A stretch of 64,000 nucleotides of DNA from Enhygromyxa salina (GTDB taxonomy: Bacteria; Myxococcota_A; Polyangia; Nannocystales; Nannocystaceae). The notes beneath the pieces are model-generated. The model was given only the letters and a program-made list of their open reading frames with translations, did no database searches and had not been told where the DNA came from. The stretch spans positions 180,244 through 244,243 of the forward strand of contig NZ_PVNL01000117.1 in the NCBI RefSeq assembly GCF_002994635.1. The letters are read 5' to 3'. Numbering within the stretch: position 1 is the first letter of the stretch; each line of letters begins with the position of its first letter. Below are positions 1 through 9,113 of the stretch, one piece after another. Position numbers and translations under genes: made by a program.

Positions 1-2
1 AC

Positions 3-3000
3 CAGTTCCCGCTCAATCGCCTGGTCCCGATGCTGCGCTCGGCCGAGCTGCGCAAGCTCGGCGACACCCAGGCGGTCCGCGATCAGCGACTCGAGGCCGC
101 GCTCGAGATCCTGACCACGCTGATCCCGGTCTCGCACCTGCTCGACGCGGATCTCCACGTCGCCATCGTCACCGAGCACACCCGGATCATGCTCGAGCAC
201 GGGCGCCATCGCTCGGCCTCGCTGGCGCTCAGCTACGCGGCGATGATCGTCGGCACCACGGTCGGCCAGCGCCAGCTCGCGCTCGAGATCGTCGAGCTCG
301 CGCGCGAGCTCGCCAACCGCCCGGGTTCACACCGCCAGCGGATCGAGCCACCCTACTGGGTCGTGGCCTCGTGGGTCCGGCCCTACGCCGAGGGCCTGGC
401 CCCGCTGCGCGAGTCCGTTGGCCTGGCGCTCGGGGCCGGCGACAGCGAGGTCGCCAGCTACGCCACCGACATGGGCGTGACCATGAGCCTGTCCGCGGGG
501 GTCAGCTTGCCAGCGCTCGAGCGCATGGCCGGCACCGCGACTCGCCGGCTGCGACAGTGGCAAGCGGGGCCGCTGATCGTCCGCGCCGAGGCCTACCTCG
601 ACTTCGCGGGCTCGCTGCTGAGTGGTGATGAGGCGGCCCTGCGAGCTCACGAGCACGAGGACGACGCGGGCGCCAGCAGCATCTCGCACCTGCCCTCGCA
701 GTACATGGTCCGCCTGCTGCGGGCGTGGAGGCGCTGCCTGTTCGGCGACTGGCAGCAGGCCTTCGCCGAGCTCGACGCCATGGATGACTTCCAGCGCGTC
801 GTGTTTGGGGCCTGGCACCTGTGCGACTACGCGTTCTTTCATGGGCTCAGCGCGGCCGGCCTGCGCGGCGCCGCACAGGACGAGGAGACCCGCGAGCAGC
901 TGCTGTGGGTCATGCGCTTGAACCTCGAGCTGCTCGAGGCCGCGGCCGAGCTCGCGCCTGCCAACTGCGTCCCGCGGGCGGCGGTGCTGGCCGCCGAGGT
1001 CCACGCCGCCGAGGGCAGCTCGGTTCAGGCGCTGGCCAGCTACTCGGCCGCGCGCCGCTCCGCGGTCGAACATCAGCTGCCGTGGGTCGAGGCGATCGCG
1101 CTGGAGCGCTCGGCCCTGCACCTGCGCGCGCTCGGCCTCGATGACCTCGCGCTGGGCCCGATGCGTGACGCTCGCGCGCGCTACGGCAGCTGGGGTGCGC
1201 TCACCAAGGTCGCGCAGCTCGACCGGCAGTGGCCCGAGCTCGCCGACGGGCCCAGCCAGGCGACCGACCGTCGCGCCCACGCTGGCGGTCCCGCGCGGCG
1301 GTCAGACGGAGCAGGCGAAGCGAGCGCTGCAGCTGCAGGTGCGAGCTCGCAGGCGTTCAACGCCAGTCGGGCCCTGGACCTCGCGTCGATCCTCAAGGCC
1401 TCGCAGGCGATCGCCGGCGACATTCGGCTCGACGACGTCGTCGATCGGGTCATGGCGATCGCGCTCGAGAACGCGGGCGCCGAGCGGGGCGCCCTGCTGC
1501 TGCCGGGCGCCGCCGGCTTCGAGCTCGCGGCGCTGTGCTCGGCCGACGGACCCACGTCGGGTCAGGGTTCACTCCCGCATCCAATACCCGTCGAGAGCGC
1601 GGGCGCCCGGGTCCCAGTCTCGCTGCTGCGCTGGGTCGAGCGCACCCGCGAGTCGGTGATCCTCGACGACGCCGCCGCCGACATGCGCTTCGCCAGCGAT
1701 CCGTACATTGCGGCGCAGGCGGTCCGCTCCGTGCTCAGCATGCCGATCCTCAAGCACGATCGCCTGGTCGGGCTGCTGTACCTCGAGAACAAGCTCAGCA
1801 CCGGGAGCTTCACGATCGATCGCCTGGAGCTGCTGCACCTGCTGATGGCCCAGGCCGCCAGCGCGCTCGAGAACGCCCAGCTGTTCGAGGCCCTGCGCGG
1901 CAGCGAGGTCCGCTGGCGCTCGCTGGTCGAGGGTCTGCCCGACGTCGTGATGCTGGTCGACCCTCGCGGCCGGCTGGAGTTCATCAACCATTTCGTCGGC
2001 GAGTTCGCCCCTGGCGGGGAGCACCACGCGGTGATCGGCGCCCCAGTCGACGCGCTGGTGCACCCAGACGACGCCGACGGACTCCACGAGCAGATGAGCC
2101 AGGCGATCCGCGATCTGCGACAGACCGAGCTCGAGCTGCGCGCTGCCCTGCGCAGCTCCAAGATGCGCTGGTACGCCGTGCGCCTGGCCCCGATCGCCGT
2201 CGACGGTCGCGTCGAGCGGATCATCGCGGTCGCGACCGACATCACCGAGCGACGCGACGCGCAGCAAGCCAGGGAGCAGCTCGAGGCCCAGATCCGTCAG
2301 CAGCAGCGGCTCGAGTCGATCGGCACGCTCGCCAGCGGCGTCGCCCACGAGATCAACAACCCGGTCCAGGGCATCATGAACTACGCCGAGCTGATCGCGA
2401 CCATGCCGGGCATGGACGAAGTCGCTCGAGAATTCGCGGGCGAGATCGGCTACGAGTCACAGCGTGTCGCGGCGATCGTCCGCAGCTTGCTGTCGTTCTC
2501 GCGCGAAGAGAGCGAGCTTCGGTTCGCGGCGACCGACATCGGTGACGTGATCGAGGGGACCCTGCTGCTGGTTCGGACCGTGATCGGCAAGGACCAGATC
2601 GAGCTGAGCGTCGACCGACCCAAGCATCAGATCATCGTCGAGTGTCGGGCTCAGCAGATTCGCCAGGTGATCATGAACTTGGTCACCAACGCGCGTGACG
2701 CCCTGTGCTCGCGCTGGCCCGGCTACCACGAACACAAGCGCATAGAGATTCGGGTCCAGCCGTTTCGCCACGACAGCGGTCGTCCCTGGCTTCGCATCAG
2801 CGTGGCCGACGAGGGCGGCGGCATTCCACCCGAGGTCGTCGGTCGGATCTTTGATCCCTTCTTCACGACCAAGGGTCGGGATCAGGGCACGGGATTGGGT
2901 CTCTCGGTCAGCCACGGGATCATCAGCGATCACGGCGGAGAGCTACGGCTCGAAAACGAGCCTGGGGTTGGAGCCTGCTTCCACGTAGAGTTACCCACCG

Positions 3001-3038
3001 AGACCAGCCAGGCGGCCGGCTCCGAGTCACGCGATTAG
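3..3038 (+). CDS. Sensor histidine kinase (TPR-like/GAF/PAS/HisKA/HATPase), 5' partial
   Basis: The reading frame is open to the left edge, so the gene starts outside the window; the first ATG at 30 is only internal. Numbered from that ATG, residues 1-400 are alpha-helical, Ala/Leu-rich and resemble the TPR-like part of myxobacterial kinase-AAA-GAF proteins. A GAF domain (about 445-610) and a PAS domain (about 620-745) follow. The HisKA box GVAHEINNP has phospho-acceptor H773. The HATPase has an N-box near 880 (NLVTNARDAL), G1 DEGGGIP near 927 and G2 GTGLGLS near 953. No receiver domain follows. It probably senses a cytoplasmic cue and phosphorylates a separate regulator. An upstream Ser/Thr kinase or AAA module is common in this family but cannot be seen here. 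Confidence 0.9.
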   Translation, partial: QFPLNRLVPMLRSAELRKLGDTQAVRDQRLEAALEILTTLIPVSHLLDADLHVAIVTEHTRIMLEHGRHRSASLALSYAAMIVGTTVGQRQLALEIVELARELANRPGSHRQRIEPPYWVVASWVRPYAEGLAPLRESVGLALGAGDSEVASYATDMGVTMSLSAGVSLPALERMAGTATRRLRQWQAGPLIVRAEAYLDFAGSLLSGDEAALRAHEHEDDAGASSISHLPSQYMVRLLRAWRRCLFGDWQQAFAELDAMDDFQRVVFGAWHLCDYAFFHGLSAAGLRGAAQDEETREQLLWVMRLNLELLEAAAELAPANCVPRAAVLAAEVHAAEGSSVQALASYSAARRSAVEHQLPWVEAIALERSALHLRALGLDDLALGPMRDARARYGSWGALTKVAQLDRQWPELADGPSQATDRRAHAGGPARRSDGAGEASAAAAGASSQAFNASRALDLASILKASQAIAGDIRLDDVVDRVMAIALENAGAERGALLLPGAAGFELAALCSADGPTSGQGSLPHPIPVESAGARVPVSLLRWVERTRESVILDDAAADMRFASDPYIAAQAVRSVLSMPILKHDRLVGLLYLENKLSTGSFTIDRLELLHLLMAQAASALENAQLFEALRGSEVRWRSLVEGLPDVVMLVDPRGRLEFINHFVGEFAPGGEHHAVIGAPVDALVHPDDADGLHEQMSQAIRDLRQTELELRAALRSSKMRWYAVRLAPIAVDGRVERIIAVATDITERRDAQQAREQLEAQIRQQQRLESIGTLASGVAHEINNPVQGIMNYAELIATMPGMDEVAREFAGEIGYESQRVAAIVRSLLSFSREESELRFAATDIGDVIEGTLLLVRTVIGKDQIELSVDRPKHQIIVECRAQQIRQVIMNLVTNARDALCSRWPGYHEHKRIEIRVQPFRHDSGRPWLRISVADEGGGIPPEVVGRIFDPFFTTKGRDQGTGLGLSVSHGIISDHGGELRLENEPGVGACFHVELPTETSQAAGSESRD

Positions 3039-3206
3039 CGCGACGTTTCAATTCCACCCAAGCCTGCCTCAAATTTCCATTCTGACTGGATTACTGTTGC
3101 TTTTTACACATAAATACTGGAAAATACTCGCCGTGAATCCTGCCAGAATTCACAAATACTGAATTTCTAATAATGGATCCTCAACCACCGCCGTATCCCC
3201 GATCAG
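3039..3206 (+). promoter_or_regulatory. AT-rich leader of the biosynthetic operon with three AAATACT repeats
   Basis: This 168-bp gap is strikingly AT-rich against its roughly 70% GC flanks. It holds three direct AAATACT repeats at 3112-3118, 3122-3128 and 3154-3160. They are 10 and 32 bp apart, close to one and three helical turns, so they lie on one face of the DNA. A TATCCC hexamer (3194-3199) sits 7 nt before the ATG of the first operon gene. It is the only gap in the operon region large enough for a promoter. Binding by a regulator is inference. Confidence 0.55.
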
Positions 3207-5303
3207 ATGTTCGACACCGTCGCCCGTGATGTCCAAGGTGCCGCCCTCGAGTGGCGTGGTGTCCCGATCCTCGACCGCTTGAGGCTGCTCCGCAGCGCTG
3301 GTGAGCTGCTGCGTGACAACCGTGAGGCCCTGCTCGACTGTCTGCGGGCCGACGGGTTATCCACAGCCCTGGCTGAGTACTACGGCGCCTGGATCCTGCG
3401 TCAGGCCGAGCCTGACTTGCTCGAGCAGACCGCGAACGAGCTGCTGCGAACCACGCCGGCGCGCGATGAAGTGTTGGTCCGCCGACCCGACGGCGTCGTC
3501 GCGCTGATCACTCCCGGCAACTCGCCAACCATCAACACCGCGCCGCTGTTCAGCATGCTGCTGGTCGGCAACGGCGTGATCATGCGGGCGCCAGGCAGCG
3601 ACGGCGGCGTCCGGCTGATCGCCTCGCAGTGCGTCGGGGCCACGCTCGCGTCCGCCGGCTACTCGCCCAAGCTCGTGCAGGTGGTCACGGGCAAGACCCG
3701 GCCGCTGCTCGAGCAGATCTACGCCAGCCCGATCGTCGACACCATCGTGTTCTTTGGCAACGCCGCGTCCGGCAAGTCCGTGGCCGAGCGCGGCCACGCA
3801 GCCGGCAAGAAGGTCGTGCTCGAGCTCGAGGGCAGCGACTGCATGGTGGTCTGGTCCGACGCCAACCTCGACGCCGCGCTCGACAGCGCGACCCGGGGCT
3901 TCGACTTCTCGACCCAGCCGTGCCCGATCCCCAAGCACTTCTTGGTCCACCCGGCGATCCGGTCGGCGTTCGTCGCTGGCCTGTGCGAGCGGGCCAACGC
4001 GCTCGCCAGCGTGGAGGCGGACCCCGAGGCGGGCCCCCTGGTCCCCCTGTTTCGACCCGAGAAATTCGACCTGCTGCTCGAGCAGGCCAAGCGCTGCGGC
4101 GAGATCGCCTGCGGGGGCCACCGCACCGACGCGACCGGTCAACCCAGCGTCAGCGGCCAGTACGGGGCGCCCACCGTGGTCGTGCTCGAGCACGACGCCG
4201 CGCTGCTGAGCAGCCCGCTGTTCCGCGAAGAGATCAACGTGCCGATCCTCCCCGTCGTCAGCTACGCCGGAGACGACGCCGCGATCCTGCAGACGATGGT
4301 GCAGACCATCAACGAGATCCCGTTTGGCCTGCGCACCTCGATCTGGACCGCCGACGATGAGATCGCGACGAGCTTCGTGCGCGACGCGAAAGACGTCGGC
4401 CTGGTGCTGGTCAACAAAGATCACGCCCATCACCCCTGCTACCTGTCGCCGTGGGGCGGGCCCAAGCGCAGCGGTGGTCCGCACGGCGAGAGCCACCTGT
4501 TCTGGCAGAAGACCTCGCGGCTGCAGGGCGTGGCCGCGCCGCCCCACGTGATCCGCAAGGCCCTGCTCGGCGCGGGCGACAAGCTCGAGCTGAACATCGT
4601 CGATCAGATCGCATGGTTGACCCTCAACCGACCCGAGCGCCACAACGCGATCGATCAGGGCCTGGCCGCGGAGCTGTCGGACGCGGTGGATCAGCTCGTC
4701 ACCCAGGCACAGGATCTGCGCGGCGTGGTCCTGCGCGGGGCCGGCTCGTCGTTCTGTAGCGGCGCCGATCTGACCATGCTGCGCCACCTCGACGCCAAGG
4801 CGGCGCGGCGCTTCATGCAAGACGTGACCTGGACCCTGCGCCAGCTCGAGCGCCTGCCGGTCCCCAGCTTGGCGTTGGTCCGCGGGTTCTGTGTCGGCGG
4901 CGGCTTTGAATTTGCGCTCCACTGCGACGCGATCATCGCCAGCGCCGACGCCAAGTTTGGGCTCCCCGAGGTCCGCCATGGCCTGACCACCACGGCCGGC
5001 GCCGTCGGTCGGCTGGTCCAGGCGGTCGGCAAGCGGCGCGCCAGCCAGTGGCTGTTGACGGGCGCCCGGATCGACGCGGCCACAGCCGAGGCCGCCGGCT
5101 TGCTCAGCGCGGTGGTCCCCCCCGATCAGCTCGACGCCGCCGCCCACAGCTGGTGCGAGCACGCCCGCAGCCTCCCGCGCTCGGGCGTGAGCGCCTACAA
5201 GCGACTGCTCGCGCCGCTCGGCCCGTCCGACACCTGGCTGTCCGAGCTCGAGGCCTTCGAGGCGCTGGTGCGGGGCCAAGATCAGGGGCAAGACCATGCT
5301 TGA
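3207..5303 (+). CDS. Aldehyde dehydrogenase / enoyl-CoA hydratase fusion protein
   Basis: This 698-aa protein joins two enzymes. Residues 1-455 are an aldehyde dehydrogenase domain with the catalytic pair visible: general-base E206 (LELEG) and nucleophile C239 (TQPCP). Residues 462-698 are a crotonase (enoyl-CoA hydratase/isomerase) domain, with oxyanion-hole motifs CSGAD (from 517) and GFCVGGGFE, and both hydratase glutamates, E568 and E588, spaced 20 apart as in rat hydratase. It could hydrate an enoyl thioester and oxidise or acylate an aldehyde in one pathway, but the substrate is unknown. It differs from PaaZ, whose hydratase half is MaoC-like. It is the first gene of the operon and overlaps the next by 8 nt. 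There is no clear Shine-Dalgarno site. Confidence 0.88.
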   Translation: MFDTVARDVQGAALEWRGVPILDRLRLLRSAGELLRDNREALLDCLRADGLSTALAEYYGAWILRQAEPDLLEQTANELLRTTPARDEVLVRRPDGVVALITPGNSPTINTAPLFSMLLVGNGVIMRAPGSDGGVRLIASQCVGATLASAGYSPKLVQVVTGKTRPLLEQIYASPIVDTIVFFGNAASGKSVAERGHAAGKKVVLELEGSDCMVVWSDANLDAALDSATRGFDFSTQPCPIPKHFLVHPAIRSAFVAGLCERANALASVEADPEAGPLVPLFRPEKFDLLLEQAKRCGEIACGGHRTDATGQPSVSGQYGAPTVVVLEHDAALLSSPLFREEINVPILPVVSYAGDDAAILQTMVQTINEIPFGLRTSIWTADDEIATSFVRDAKDVGLVLVNKDHAHHPCYLSPWGGPKRSGGPHGESHLFWQKTSRLQGVAAPPHVIRKALLGAGDKLELNIVDQIAWLTLNRPERHNAIDQGLAAELSDAVDQLVTQAQDLRGVVLRGAGSSFCSGADLTMLRHLDAKAARRFMQDVTWTLRQLERLPVPSLALVRGFCVGGGFEFALHCDAIIASADAKFGLPEVRHGLTTTAGAVGRLVQAVGKRRASQWLLTGARIDAATAEAAGLLSAVVPPDQLDAAAHSWCEHARSLPRSGVSAYKRLLAPLGPSDTWLSELEAFEALVRGQDQGQDHA

Positions 5304-6042
5304 TCTGACCGGGCAGGTCGCGCTCGTGTCCGGGGGCTCACGCGGGATTGGAGCGGCGATCTGTCGGGCGCTGGCGGCCCGCGGAGCCAAGGTCGCCGTC
5401 AACTACCGCAGCAGCGAGGCCGCCGCGACCAGCCTGTGTCGCGAGATCGAGGCAGCTGGCGGCGTCGCGCAACCATTCGTGGGCGACGTGGGCGACTCGG
5501 CTCAGGTCACCCAATTGGTCGCGGCGGTCGCCCACACCTGGGGTCCGATCAACGTGCTCGTGCACAACGCCGGGCTGCAGCACTCGGCCATGGCCCACCG
5601 CATGAGCGACCAGCAGTGGCGCGAGAGCCTGGCCGTCAACCTCGACGCAGCCTTCTATCTGGCTCGCGCCGTGCTCCCGGCCATGCGCGCCGCCGAGGCG
5701 GGCGTCGTCGTGTTCATCGCCTCGGCCTCGGGCAGCATCGCCCAGGCTGGCGCCGCCGGCTACGTCGCGGCCAAGCACGGCCTGATCGGGCTGACCAAGG
5801 CGCTCGCGCTGGAGTCGGCCGCCAAGGGCATCCGCGTCAACGCCGTCTCACCGGGTCTCACCGACACCGATATGGTCGCGGACTTGAGTCCAGACCAGCG
5901 CGCCGGCCTGCTGGGCATGATCCCGCTGCGGCGCATCGCCAGCCCCGACGAGGTCGCGGCCACGGTCGACTGGGTCGTCCGCGGCGCGACCTATACGACC
6001 GGCAACGTGTTTCACGTTGGTGGCGGCGTCGCGATGGGCTGA
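5296..6042 (+). CDS. SDR-family oxidoreductase (FabG-like 3-oxoacyl reductase)
   Basis: This 248-aa classical short-chain dehydrogenase/reductase has the N-terminal nucleotide motif SGGSRGIG (a variant of TGxxxGIG), the NAG motif and the catalytic S143, Y156 and K160. The NYRSS segment after beta-2 suggests NADP(H). The family reduces 3-oxoacyl thioesters or oxidises the corresponding alcohols. Its ATG overlaps the stop of the upstream fusion gene (ATGCTTGA), implying translational coupling. Within the operon it plausibly acts with the hydratase/dehydrogenase fusion on a thioester-bound or released intermediate. Cofactor and substrate are inference. Confidence 0.9.
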   Translation: MLDLTGQVALVSGGSRGIGAAICRALAARGAKVAVNYRSSEAAATSLCREIEAAGGVAQPFVGDVGDSAQVTQLVAAVAHTWGPINVLVHNAGLQHSAMAHRMSDQQWRESLAVNLDAAFYLARAVLPAMRAAEAGVVVFIASASGSIAQAGAAGYVAAKHGLIGLTKALALESAAKGIRVNAVSPGLTDTDMVADLSPDQRAGLLGMIPLRRIASPDEVAATVDWVVRGATYTTGNVFHVGGGVAMG

Positions 6043-6071
6043 ACCAACCTCCACACGCACACGACTCCCGC

Positions 6072-6485
6072 ATGGCTGACAACCGGACCTTTCTCTACGA
6101 CATCGCCGGCAACGCGCACGTCGCCGTGCATGGCACCGCGCCTCCCGGTGACGAAGAGTGGCAGGCATATCTCGACGACATCCTCGATCGCGTGCACGAG
6201 TGCCGCGGCGTCATCGTCAACACCACGGGCGGCGGCCCAACGGCGGCCCAGCGCCGCGCCTCGACCGAGCACTGGAATCGCTACGGCAGCACCCCGCGCA
6301 TGGCGATCATGACCGTCTCACCGGTCGTCCGCGGGATGGTCACCGCCCTCAGCTGGTTCCTGGGGACCAATATTCGCGCGTTTACAATCGATGGGTTCTC
6401 CGACGCTGGCAAGCACCTCGCGCTCAGCGACGCGGACGTCGAAGAAGTCCGCACAATGGTCGAGAAGCTGCGTGCGCAGCTGTAG
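6072..6485 (+). CDS. Small SpoIIAA/STAS-like protein of unknown role
   Basis: This 137-aa cytoplasmic protein has no signal peptide. ATG 6072 is chosen because it follows the SDR stop by 29 bp and the frame upstream of it lies within the SDR gene. The alternating strand/helix pattern, with a central segment VIVNTTGGG, a strand AIMTVSP and the AFTIDG region, resembles the SpoIIAA/STAS-like fold of small myxobacterial proteins. No catalytic motif is recognised. It sits between biosynthetic enzymes with only 13 bp to the next start, so it is co-transcribed. It could be a regulatory or scaffolding partner, but the fold assignment is tentative. Confidence 0.7.
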   Translation: MADNRTFLYDIAGNAHVAVHGTAPPGDEEWQAYLDDILDRVHECRGVIVNTTGGGPTAAQRRASTEHWNRYGSTPRMAIMTVSPVVRGMVTALSWFLGTNIRAFTIDGFSDAGKHLALSDADVEEVRTMVEKLRAQL

Positions 6486-6498
6486 AAAGGGAGATTGC

Positions 6499-7632
6499 GT
6501 GGATTTCAACTGGTCGCCGAACCAAGCCGAATTGTTCGAGCGCAGCCTCGAATTCGCCAAACGCCGCGTCGAGCCGCACGCCAAGGCCGAGCAATTCAAT
6601 CTGGATGTGTGGAACGAATGTGGTGAGTTCGGCCTGACCGGGCTGGCGATACCAACCGAGCACGGCGGCCTGGGCCTCGACGCGCTGACCACCGCGCGCG
6701 TGCTCGAGGCGTTTGGCCAGGGCACCTGCGATCTCGGCTTGCTGTTCTCGGCGGGCGCTCACCTGTTCGCGTGTGCGCGCCCGATCCTCGAGCACGCCGA
6801 GCCCGAGCTGGTCGAGCAGCTGATCCCGGCGCTCGCGCGCGGCACCAAGATCGGCGCCAACGCGATGACCGAGCCTGGGGCTGGCTCCGACACTCAGCAG
6901 CTCGCCGCGCGTGCGGTCCGTGACGGTGACGACTACGTGCTGCAGGCCGACAAGGCGTTCGTCACCAACGCCCCGATCGCCGACGTCTTCCTGGTCTACG
7001 CCACGACCGAGCCCTCGCACGGGTACCTGGGCCTCAGCGCGTTCGTCGTCACGCCCGACATGCCGGGCGTGCGGGTCGGCGCGGCCATGGCCAAGGTCGG
7101 GCTCGGGTCGTCGCCGTTCGGCAGCCTGTACCTCGAAGACTGCCGCGTGCCCGCTCGCTACCGGGTCGGCCCAGAGGGCGCGGGCTCGCGGGTGTTTCAG
7201 AGCTCGATGGCGTGGGAGCGGGCCTGCCTGTTTGGAATCTATCTCGGCGCCATGCAGCGGCAGCTCGACGCCGTCGTCTCGCACGCGCTCGAGCGCAAGC
7301 AATTCCGCCGGCCGATCGGCAAGTTCCAGGGCGTCAGCCACCGCATCGCCGACATGCAGCTACGCCTCGAGTCGGCCCGCATGCTGCTGTATCGCGCGTG
7401 CTGGATGCACGACCAGCAGCGCGACTCGGTCCTCGCGATCAGCCTGGCCAAGCTGGCCGTCAGCGAGGCCGCGGTCCAGTCCGGGCTCGACGCCATTCAG
7501 CTGCACGGTGGGCTCGGCGTGGTCGCCGAAGCCGGGATCGAGCGTGGCCTGCGTGACGCCCTGGCGAGCACGGTGTTCTCGGGCACCTCCGAGATCCAAC
7601 GCAACCTGATCGCGCGGGCGCTGGGCCTATGA
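6499..7632 (+). CDS. Acyl-CoA dehydrogenase-family, PltE/RedW-like carrier-protein dehydrogenase
   Basis: This is a 378-aa FAD-dependent dehydrogenase. GTG 6499 is preferred over an ATG 108 nt upstream because an AAAGGGAGA ribosome site precedes it and the length fits the family. Features include TEPGAGSD (FAD/substrate loop), NAPIADVFLVYATT, FQSSMAWERACLF with a candidate catalytic base E240, and the C-terminal FSGTSEIQ. The phrases around NAPIAD and SSM-WERACLF resemble, from memory, the prolyl-carrier-protein dehydrogenases PltE and RedW, which turn prolyl-S-PCP into pyrrolyl-2-carboxyl-S-PCP. The neighbouring adenylation and carrier genes support that reading. Its stop overlaps the next start (ATGA). 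Confidence 0.85.
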   Translation: MDFNWSPNQAELFERSLEFAKRRVEPHAKAEQFNLDVWNECGEFGLTGLAIPTEHGGLGLDALTTARVLEAFGQGTCDLGLLFSAGAHLFACARPILEHAEPELVEQLIPALARGTKIGANAMTEPGAGSDTQQLAARAVRDGDDYVLQADKAFVTNAPIADVFLVYATTEPSHGYLGLSAFVVTPDMPGVRVGAAMAKVGLGSSPFGSLYLEDCRVPARYRVGPEGAGSRVFQSSMAWERACLFGIYLGAMQRQLDAVVSHALERKQFRRPIGKFQGVSHRIADMQLRLESARMLLYRACWMHDQQRDSVLAISLAKLAVSEAAVQSGLDAIQLHGGLGVVAEAGIERGLRDALASTVFSGTSEIQRNLIARALGL

Positions 7633-9113
7633 ACTTGGCGGCGTTGGTGATCGAGGCCGCCCGCCGCACACCCAGCGCGGTGGCGATCGTCGGGCCCGAC
7701 GCGCAGCTGAGCTACGCCGAGCTCGACCAGCAGGCCGCCGGCCTCGCAGCCGTGCTCGTGGCCGCGGGCGTCCAGCCAGGTGACCGCGTCGCGCTGTGGC
7801 TCCCCAAGTCCGCCCGGGCGATCGTGGCCATGCAGGCGACGCTGCGAATTGGCGCCGTGTATGTGCCGATCGACCCCGAGAGCCCGGCCGCCCGCGCGCG
7901 CAAGATCATCACGGACTGCGCGGCGCGGTGCCTGGTGATCGATCGTGACCGCCCCTCACCGCTCGACGATGAATTGGCCGATCGCGTCGCGCTGATCCCC
8001 GCCGATGAGCGGCCGCCATCGCCCCTTCAGCCTGGCGTGGCCGCGGTCGAGCTCGACCCCGAGCAGCTCGCCTACATTCTCTACACCTCCGGCTCGACCG
8101 GCACCCCCAAGGGCGTCGCGCTCAGCCACCGCGCCGCGCTCTCGTTTGTCAGCTGGGCCCACCAGACCATCGGCGGCGGCCCCGATGATCACTTCGCCTC
8201 GCACGCGCCGCTGCACTTCGACCTCTCGGTGCTCGATCTCTACGCCGCGTTCATGGCCGGCGCCCGGGTGTGCCTGATCCCCGAGGGCCTGGCCTACGCG
8301 CCCGCGCAGCTGGTCGAGTTCATTCGCAGGCACGCGATCACCGTGTGGTACTCGGTGCCCTCGGCGCTGATCATGATGATGGATCACGGCGGCCTGCTCG
8401 AGCTCGAGTCGCCGCCCACCCGCATCCTGTTCGCGGGCGAGCCGTTCCCGATCAAGCACCTGCGCCGGCTCCACGAGCGGTTCGCGGGCGTTCGCCTGCT
8501 CAACCTCTACGGTCCGACCGAGACCAACGTCTGCACCTCCCACGAAGTCCTGACCATCGACCCCGCGCGCGCGAACCCGGTCCCGATCGGCCGGGCCTGC
8601 TGCGGCGACGAGGTCTGGGCGATCAAGCCAGACGGCGAGCACGCGGGTGTTGGCGAGACGGGCGAGCTCATGGTTCGTGGCCCCACCGTCATGACCGGGT
8701 ATTGGGGCCAGCCGCCCCTCGCCCACCAGCCCTACCCGACCGGCGACATCGTCCGCGTGCTCGAGGACGGCGTCTACGAGTACGTCGGCCGCCGCGATCA
8801 CATGGTCAAGGTCCGGGGCATGCGGATCGAGATCGGCGAGGTCGAGGCCGCGCTGCTCGAGCACCCGGCGATCAACCAGGTCGCCGTGGTCGTCGCCGGG
8901 ACCGGGCTCGAGGCCCGACTCGTCGCGTTCATCTGTGCGCGCGAGCGCGTGTCCCTGCTCGCGCTCAAGCGCCACTGCGCCGCGCGCCTACCCAAATACA
9001 TGCTGATCGATCAGGCAACGATCCTCGCCGAGCTCCCGCGCACCCGCAACGGCAAGATCGACCGAAAGCTGCTCGTTGCATCGACCCAACCAGTACCCGA
9101 GGCACAACCGTAA
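7629..9113 (+). CDS. Stand-alone amino-acid adenylation enzyme (PltF-like)
   Basis: This 494-aa ANL-superfamily ligase activates an amino acid as the adenylate and loads it on a carrier protein. Core motifs are the P-loop YTSGSTGTPKG (about 151-161), HFDLSVLDLY (A4), YGPTETN (A5), the hinge GRRDHMVKVRG (A8) and NGKIDRK (A10, catalytic Lys). It has no condensation, carrier or thioesterase domain. Size and context match PltF/RedM L-prolyl-AMP ligases that feed pyrrole formation. The specificity residues were not decoded, so proline is inferred from the neighbours. A 4-nt overlap links it to the dehydrogenase, and the carrier gene begins right after its stop. Confidence 0.88.
   Translation: MNLAALVIEAARRTPSAVAIVGPDAQLSYAELDQQAAGLAAVLVAAGVQPGDRVALWLPKSARAIVAMQATLRIGAVYVPIDPESPAARARKIITDCAARCLVIDRDRPSPLDDELADRVALIPADERPPSPLQPGVAAVELDPEQLAYILYTSGSTGTPKGVALSHRAALSFVSWAHQTIGGGPDDHFASHAPLHFDLSVLDLYAAFMAGARVCLIPEGLAYAPAQLVEFIRRHAITVWYSVPSALIMMMDHGGLLELESPPTRILFAGEPFPIKHLRRLHERFAGVRLLNLYGPTETNVCTSHEVLTIDPARANPVPIGRACCGDEVWAIKPDGEHAGVGETGELMVRGPTVMTGYWGQPPLAHQPYPTGDIVRVLEDGVYEYVGRRDHMVKVRGMRIEIGEVEAALLEHPAINQVAVVVAGTGLEARLVAFICARERVSLLALKRHCAARLPKYMLIDQATILAELPRTRNGKIDRKLLVASTQPVPEAQP

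Noticed and set aside
327..1280. 317-aa frame on the minus strand inside the histidine kinase gene
   Set aside because: High GC makes long shadow frames common; this one has no family similarity and opposes a clear kinase.
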